Below are positions 59,288 through 64,000 of a stretch of 64,000 nucleotides of DNA, piece by piece (within the stretch, counting starts at the first letter, position 1; every line of letters begins with the position of its first letter). Location: the NCBI GenBank assembly GCA_963838235.1, contig CAWIQJ010000006.1, positions 1,079,824-1,143,823 on the forward strand. Reading direction: 5' to 3'. Below the pieces are notes generated by a model, which saw nothing but the letters and a program-made list of their open reading frames with translations, did not search any database and was not told where the DNA came from. A program made the position numbers and the translations under genes. The stretch comes from JAFECT01 sp963838235 (lineage in GTDB: Bacteria; Pseudomonadota; Alphaproteobacteria; Caulobacterales; Caulobacteraceae).

Positions 59288-60399
59288 GCGCCGCCCGTGC
59301 TCGGGAGCGCGGCCGTGACGGTGACGCGGTCACCGTCGCCCAGGAATCCGCCGCCTTGGGTGACGATGCGCGACCCGGGCTTCAGGCCCGTGCGGACTTC
59401 GACCAGACCGCCGCTGAAGTGCTCGCCGGTGGTCACCTGGACGAAATGCACCTTGTCCTGGGCGCCGATGACATAGAGGCCGGGCTTTCCGTCGCGGAAC
59501 ACGATTGCGCCCTGGGGCACGGCCATGACCGGGACCTGACCCACGTCGATCGAGGCGGTGCCGAAGTTGCCGGAGCGGAACGGCGAGGTGAGCGGAAGCG
59601 TGATGCGCGCCATGCCCAGGCGCGTCTGCGGATCGACCTGGGGCGTCACCACCCGCACCCGGCCCATGGTCGCGCCGTGGTCGCCGGTCACCTGGGCGGC
59701 CATGCCGGCTTTCACGTAGGGCAGGTCGGACTCGGGAATCTGGGCGTTCATTTCCAGTTGGTCCTCGCGGACCAGGCGGAACAGTTCGGTCCCGACGCTG
59801 ATCACCTGACCCTTCACCACGCTGCGCGAGGTGATCAGGCCCGAGACCGGGGCGCGGATCACCGACTGGTCGAGCTTGGCCTGGGATTCGCCGAGCGCCG
59901 CCTTGGCGGTCAGCACCTGGGCCTCGGCGGTCTTCTGGTTGGCCACGGCGGTGTCGAGGGCCGACTGGGCCAGGAACCCCTTGGCCTTCAGGTCCACGGA
60001 GCGTTTCAGGGCGGCCTGGTTCTGGGCCAGCACGGCCTCGGCGCTGGTCACGGCGGCGGCGGACTGGTTCACCTGGGCGCGCAGCACCCGGTCGTCGAGC
60101 TGGACCAGTTGCTGGCCCTGCCTCACCTGGCTGCCTTCGTCCACCAGCACGGCGGTCACCTCCAGGCCCCCGGTTTCCGATGAGACCGGTATGTCCTGCC
60201 ACGCCAGCACCGTGCCCGAGGCGTCCACGCGCCGGGGCAGGGGGGTGACGTTCACCGTCTCGGCGGTGACCGTAAGGGTCGACTTGGGCCCTTGGGGGGC
60301 GGGGTCCGGCTTCTTGCCGCAGCCGACCAGCGCCAGGACGAGCGACAGGACAAGCACGGGGCCGGTCAAAGGCCGCGTGGCCCTCGCAAGGTCGCGCAT
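59284..60399 (-). CDS. RND efflux periplasmic adaptor (membrane fusion protein), lipoprotein
   Basis: 371 aa from ATG at 60399 (MRDLARATRPLTGPVLVLS), with GGGGGG about 10 bases before; ATGs at 60429 and 60438 would add up to 13 residues. Lipobox LVGC. Lipoyl domain halves (LPRRVDASGTVLAWQDIPVS and APVSGLITSRSVVKGQ), alpha-helical hairpin and beta-barrel in the usual order. Its stop overlaps the permease start, so they form one operon. Confidence 0.92.
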   Translation of the reverse strand: MRDLARATRPLTGPVLVLSLVLALVGCGKKPDPAPQGPKSTLTVTAETVNVTPLPRRVDASGTVLAWQDIPVSSETGGLEVTAVLVDEGSQVRQGQQLVQLDDRVLRAQVNQSAAAVTSAEAVLAQNQAALKRSVDLKAKGFLAQSALDTAVANQKTAEAQVLTAKAALGESQAKLDQSVIRAPVSGLITSRSVVKGQVISVGTELFRLVREDQLEMNAQIPESDLPYVKAGMAAQVTGDHGATMGRVRVVTPQVDPQTRLGMARITLPLTSPFRSGNFGTASIDVGQVPVMAVPQGAIVFRDGKPGLYVIGAQDKVHFVQVTTGEHFSGGLVEVRTGLKPGSRIVTQGGGFLGDGDRVTVTAALPSTGGA

Positions 60400-60645
60400 C
60401 TGGTGTTCCCCCCTGAACAAGGCGCTCATCGCAATCACTCAATTATTATCGCCGCGGGCGACTTCAACGGATGCGCCCCGGCCTTTTCGGCGGCGACCTA
60501 TCTTCTGCGAGAATCGATGCGAAATCCTAACGCGCCGCTTCGCCGGGGCGCTTATGCGGGGTCCGGGGCCCGGAAACACCTGGAATCTTTGCCCTGCGCT
60601 GAATTTTCGCGGCGTCGGGGCGCCGGGGCCACAGACCGCCGGTCC

Positions 60646-61605
60646 CTAGAGCCCCTTCAGAAAGTCGACCAGCCGACGGTTGATCTCGTCGGGCCGCTCC
60701 TGCTGGATCCAGTGGCCCGCGCCTTCGACCACCACGCTGTCCTCGAGTTTCGGCGCCCAGCGGCCGAGTTCCGCCGCGCCGGTGGCGGTGTAGTGGCGCA
60801 CCGGGTCCCGGTCGCCGACGACGTAGAGGGCCGGGACCTCGACCCGTTTGTCCTGGGCGAAGGCGAGGTCGGACCAGTTGCGGTCGAGATTTCGATACCA
60901 GTTCAAAGGCCCGCGGAAGCCCGACGCCTCGAACGCGGTCACATAGGTCTTAAGCTCCGCCTCGCTGAGCCAGGCCGGCAGGCCGTGCGGCTCCGAGATC
61001 GAGTCCACAAAGCTCACGCCCTTCGGATGAAATCCCGTGGACCGGAGCTCGTCCGGCGTTGCGCCGTCGTAGGCCCAGAAGCCGCGCCGCAACGCGCGCT
61101 CGACGTCCTTTTCGAACCCGGCTTCGATGCCTGGTTCTTGGAAGGCGACCATGTAGAACTGGCCGAGCCCTTTCGCTTCGGTCACCGCGCGCCAGGTCGC
61201 CAGCGGCGAACGGCCGGCCCGTCGCGCCTGGAACGGCACGCTCAACCCCGCCACCGCGCGGAAGATGTCCGGACGCAACAACGCTGCGTGCCAGGCGATC
61301 GGCGCGCCCCAGTCGTGACCCACGATCACCGCTTCGGTCTCGCCGAGCGCGCGCACCAGGTCGACCATGTCGCCTACGATGTTCAGAATGCCGTAGGCCT
61401 CGACGTCCGCAGGCTTATCCGTGCCGCCATAGCCGCGCATGTCCGGCGCCACCGCACGATAGCCTGCCTCCGCCAGCGCCGGCAGTTGCCGCCGCCACGA
61501 CCACGAGAGTTCCGGAAAGCCGTGGCATAAGATCACGAGCGGACCTTGGCCCGCCTCCAGCACCTGCTGGGTCAGGCCGTCGGTCTTGATCGTGCGCGGC
61601 TGCAA
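60646..61605 (-). CDS. Alpha/beta hydrolase (epoxide hydrolase-like)
   Basis: 319 aa. Oxyanion-hole motif HGFPE at 29-33, nucleophile elbow VGHDWGA (Asp), a cap domain with likely substrate Tyr, and a C-terminal GAGHWIQQE with the catalytic His. Typical of epoxide or haloalkane-type hydrolases; substrate unknown. Next to the FadJ-like gene on the same strand with a gap of only 3 bases. Confidence 0.87.
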   Translation of the reverse strand: MQPRTIKTDGLTQQVLEAGQGPLVILCHGFPELSWSWRRQLPALAEAGYRAVAPDMRGYGGTDKPADVEAYGILNIVGDMVDLVRALGETEAVIVGHDWGAPIAWHAALLRPDIFRAVAGLSVPFQARRAGRSPLATWRAVTEAKGLGQFYMVAFQEPGIEAGFEKDVERALRRGFWAYDGATPDELRSTGFHPKGVSFVDSISEPHGLPAWLSEAELKTYVTAFEASGFRGPLNWYRNLDRNWSDLAFAQDKRVEVPALYVVGDRDPVRHYTATGAAELGRWAPKLEDSVVVEGAGHWIQQERPDEINRRLVDFLKGL

Positions 61606-61608
61606 GGC

Positions 61609-63802
61609 CTATGCCGCCACCGGCGTCTTGGCGCCGAAGCGTTGGTAGAAGGTCTCGCCCTTGGCCGCCATGTCGCGCAGCAAGTTCGGAACCGCGAAAC
61701 GCGGACCGTAAGCTTGCGCCATGCGATCGCATTCCGCCACGAAGGCCTTGGCGCCCATCTGGTCGATCAGGGTCACCGGCCCGCCGGACCACGGCGCAAA
61801 GCCCCAGCCCAGGATCGCGCCCACGTCCGCCTCGCGCGGATCGTCGATGACGCCTTCCTCGAAACAGCGCGCCGCCTCCACCGCCTGGCGATAGAGCAGC
61901 CGCGTCTTAAGTTCCGCGACCATCTCCGGCGTCGAGGTCCTTGATCTTCACCGGCGCGAGTTCCGCGAGGCCGGGCCACAGGGTCTTCAGCGCGCCCTTC
62001 TCGGAGGGGTAGTCGTAGAAGCCCTTGCCGTTCTTACGTCCGAAGCGGCCGCCCTCGACCATCTTGGCCACGATGTCTTCGCCCGGGATTGGGCACATAT
62101 TTGTCGCCCAGGTCCTCGCGCGTCTGTTTGGCGATCTTGTAGGAGAGATCGAGCGCCACATCGTCGTGCATCTCCAGTGGCCCGCGTGGCATGCCGGTCA
62201 TCCGGCCGACGTTGTCGATCAGCGCCGGCGCGTAGCCCTCTTCGAGCATGGCAAGGCCTTCGATCAGGAAGGTCGAGAAACAGCGCGAGGTGTAGAAGCC
62301 GCGGCTGTCGTGCACGGTGATCGGCGTCTTCTTCACCTTCATTGCGTAGTCGAGCGCCTTGGCCAGCGCCATGTCGCCGGTCTTCTGACCGGAAATGATC
62401 TCGACCAGCATCATCTTGTCCACCGGCGAGAAGAAGTGGATGCCGATGAAGTTCTCCGGCCGTTGCGACGCTTGCGCCAGGCTGGTGATCGGCAGTGTCG
62501 AGGTGTTGGAGGCGAACACCGCGTCCGGCGCCAGATAGGCTTCCGCTTTCTTGGTCGCTTCCGCCTTGACATCGCGGTTCTCGAATACGGCTTCGACGAC
62601 CATGTCCGAACCGGTCACCTTGGAGAAGTCGGTGGTGGGCGTGATCAACGCCAGCACCGCGTCGGCCTTATCCTGGGCCATCTGACCGCGCGACACGCGC
62701 TTGGCCAAAAGGTCGGCGGCGTGCGCCTTGCCCTTGTCGGCGGCGTCCTGGGTCTGGTCGATCAGCACCGTTTCGATGCCGGCCATGGCCTGCACATAGG
62801 CGATGCCCGCGCCCATCATGCCGGCGCCCAGGACCGAGACCTTCTTCGGATCGGATTTCGGCACGGCGGCCGGACGCGCGGCGCCCTTGTCCAATCCTGT
62901 TTGGACAGGAACAGCGAGCGGATCATCGCGCGCGCCTGCGGCGTCATCAGGGTCTTCAGGAAATAGCGGCTCTCGATGCGCAGCGCGGCGTCGATCGGAA
63001 CCTGCAGGCCCTCGTAAACCGCGCTCAGCATATTGGTCAGCGCCGGATAGTTGCCGTAGCTCTGCTTGCGCAGCAGCGCATTGCCCATGACGAAGACCTG
63101 GAAGCCGGCGGGGTTGTAGGGGCCGCCGCCGGGGATCTTGTAGCTCTTGTCGTCCCAGGGATTGCCCGCCTTGCCGGTCTTCACCCAGGCCTTGGCGCGA
63201 TCGAGCAGTTGATCGGCGGGAACGACCTCGTGCACGACGCCCGCGCCCTTGGCCTCCTGCGGGCGCATGGACTTGCCCTCGCTGATCGCCAGCAGCGCCG
63301 CCTGCGCGCCGACCAGACGCGGCAGCCGTTGCGTGCCCCCGCCGCCCGGGAACAGGCCGACCTTGGTCTCGGGGAAGCCGAGTTGGATCCTGTTATCGTC
63401 GGCGACCACGCGATAGTGGCACGCCAGCGTAATCTCCAGCCCGCCGCCGAGCGCTAAGCCGTTGATCGCCGCCGCCACCGGCTTGCCGCACGTCTCCAGC
63501 GCGCGCAACGCCGCGTTCATCGAATAGACCTCATCGAAGGCCGACTTCAGCGCCGCCTCGCCCGACCCCGCGTGCGCGAGAATGTCGCCCATCTCGCCGA
63601 GGTCGGCGCCGGCGCAGAAGCCGGTGGTCTTGCCCGAGGTGATCACTGCGCCCTTGATCGCCGCATCCGTCTTGATGCGCTCGGCCAGCTCCGCCAAGTC
63701 TTTGCGCACCTCGCTGGTGATGGTGTTGATGGTCTTACCCGGCACGTCGAACTTGCATAGCGCGATGCCGTCGGCGTCGATGTCGATGGTGAAGGTTTTC
63801 AT
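61609..63802 (-). CDS. FadJ-like multifunctional 3-hydroxyacyl-CoA dehydrogenase / enoyl-CoA hydratase (three frame breaks)
   Basis: Beta-oxidation enzyme: hydratase/isomerase module at the N-terminus (MKTFTIDIDADGIALCKFD; GFCAGADLGEM; GALALGGGLEITLA-like) and NAD-binding dehydrogenase module (KKVSVLGAGMMGAGIAYV, NTSTLPIT, GIHFFSPVDKM). Frame breaks near 62892 (one base missing in a T-run), 62082-62084 (extra C) and 61926 (extra C) are each repaired by one base, giving about 730 residues. Same strand as the thiolase, 3 bases after its repaired stop. Confidence 0.85.
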
Positions 63803-63805
63803 GGC

Positions 63806-64000
63806 TCAGAACTCGCTCGATGACGGTGGCCACGGCCATGCCGCCGCCGACGCAAAGGGTGATCAACGCGGTTTCTTTGTCCGAGCGTTCGAGCTCGTCG
63901 AGCACGGTGCCTAAGATCATGGCGCCCGTGGCGCCCAGAGGATGGCCCATGGCGATGGCGCCGCCGCAGACGTTGATCTTGTCGTGCGGAATGTCGAGCG
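63806..64000 (-). CDS. Acetyl-CoA C-acyltransferase (thiolase), C-terminal end only
   Basis: Enters from the right edge. Visible: NVCGGAIAMGHPLGATGA with the catalytic His, and the second-site Cys in TLCVGGGMAVATVIERV. As written the frame runs past the expected stop into fadJ; the minus strand has GAGTTC where GAGTC would give ERV followed by TGA, so a one-base insertion at 63809-63814 is likely. Last step of beta-oxidation; the pair with the FadJ-like gene is the usual operon. Confidence 0.9.

Overview
This is a GC-rich, gene-dense chromosomal segment of an alphaproteobacterium, most likely a member of the Caulobacterales (Caulobacter/Phenylobacterium-like). Reasons: the gene content and order (secA / parvulin lipoprotein / argJ / mutT, ubiG diverging from lysC-ptsP, rodZ-like / ispG, prfA-prmC-DUF4167, a helicase / S4 / 7Fe ferredoxin / CarD cluster), CobT-type cobalt chelatase, several TonB/RND outer-membrane systems, and frame breaks that fall on GANTC, the target of the cell-cycle methylase CcrM of this group. 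The assignment to a family is inference. I see no prophage, insertion sequence, CRISPR array or replication origin.

Layout. 0-8 kb: 5' part of secA (minus), then a tightly coupled plus-strand run: parvulin lipoprotein, argJ, ABC ATPase and permease, mutT, and a small unlisted Flp-type pilin. 8-11 kb: minus-strand methyltransferase, a 54-aa peptide gene and an overlapping membrane protein with an S41 peptidase-like domain. 11-14 kb: comF, grxC, nitrilase, DUF1178 protein and a membrane protein, nearly all overlapping by a few bases. 14-21 kb: ubiG (minus), lysC, ptsP, rodZ-like, ispG and a small unknown. 21-28 kb: GST, TauE exporter and Rrf2 regulator, prfA-prmC-DUF4167, a His-rich CDF metal exporter, a DUF4893 lipoprotein, then clpB. 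30-41 kb: two intergenic palindromic elements, small membrane/secreted proteins, selO, a TonB-dependent receptor, an acyl-CoA synthetase, and thiC under a TPP riboswitch. 41-47 kb: GNAT, a membrane TPR protein, two exported unknowns, cobT, a second copy of the palindromic repeat. 47-54 kb: rpmB, DUF3108, CarD, ferredoxin, S4 protein and SUV3-like helicase, two RcnB-like secreted proteins, tRNA-Arg(CCT). 54-64 kb: phosphate-selective-type porin, RND permease and adaptor, epoxide-hydrolase-like protein, and a fatty-acid beta-oxidation pair (FadJ-like multifunctional protein and thiolase).

The most notable whole-window observation is that at least eight genes, including the essential secA, are broken by single-base indels. 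Five of these breaks are explained by one extra base inside a GANTC site (giving GAACTC, GAATTC or GAAATC). This points to systematic consensus error at methylated CcrM sites rather than to real pseudogenes, and it should be kept in mind when reading the secA, DUF4893, TonB receptor, RcnB-like and thiolase/FadJ entries. The remaining breaks (TPR protein, cobT, FadJ-like) are mostly homopolymer-type. The most interesting possible biological novelty is the 54-aa Gly-Gly-containing peptide translationally coupled to the membrane S41-like protein at 7.9-10.1 kb, and the dispersed ~220-bp palindromic elements at 30.7 and 46.4 kb.
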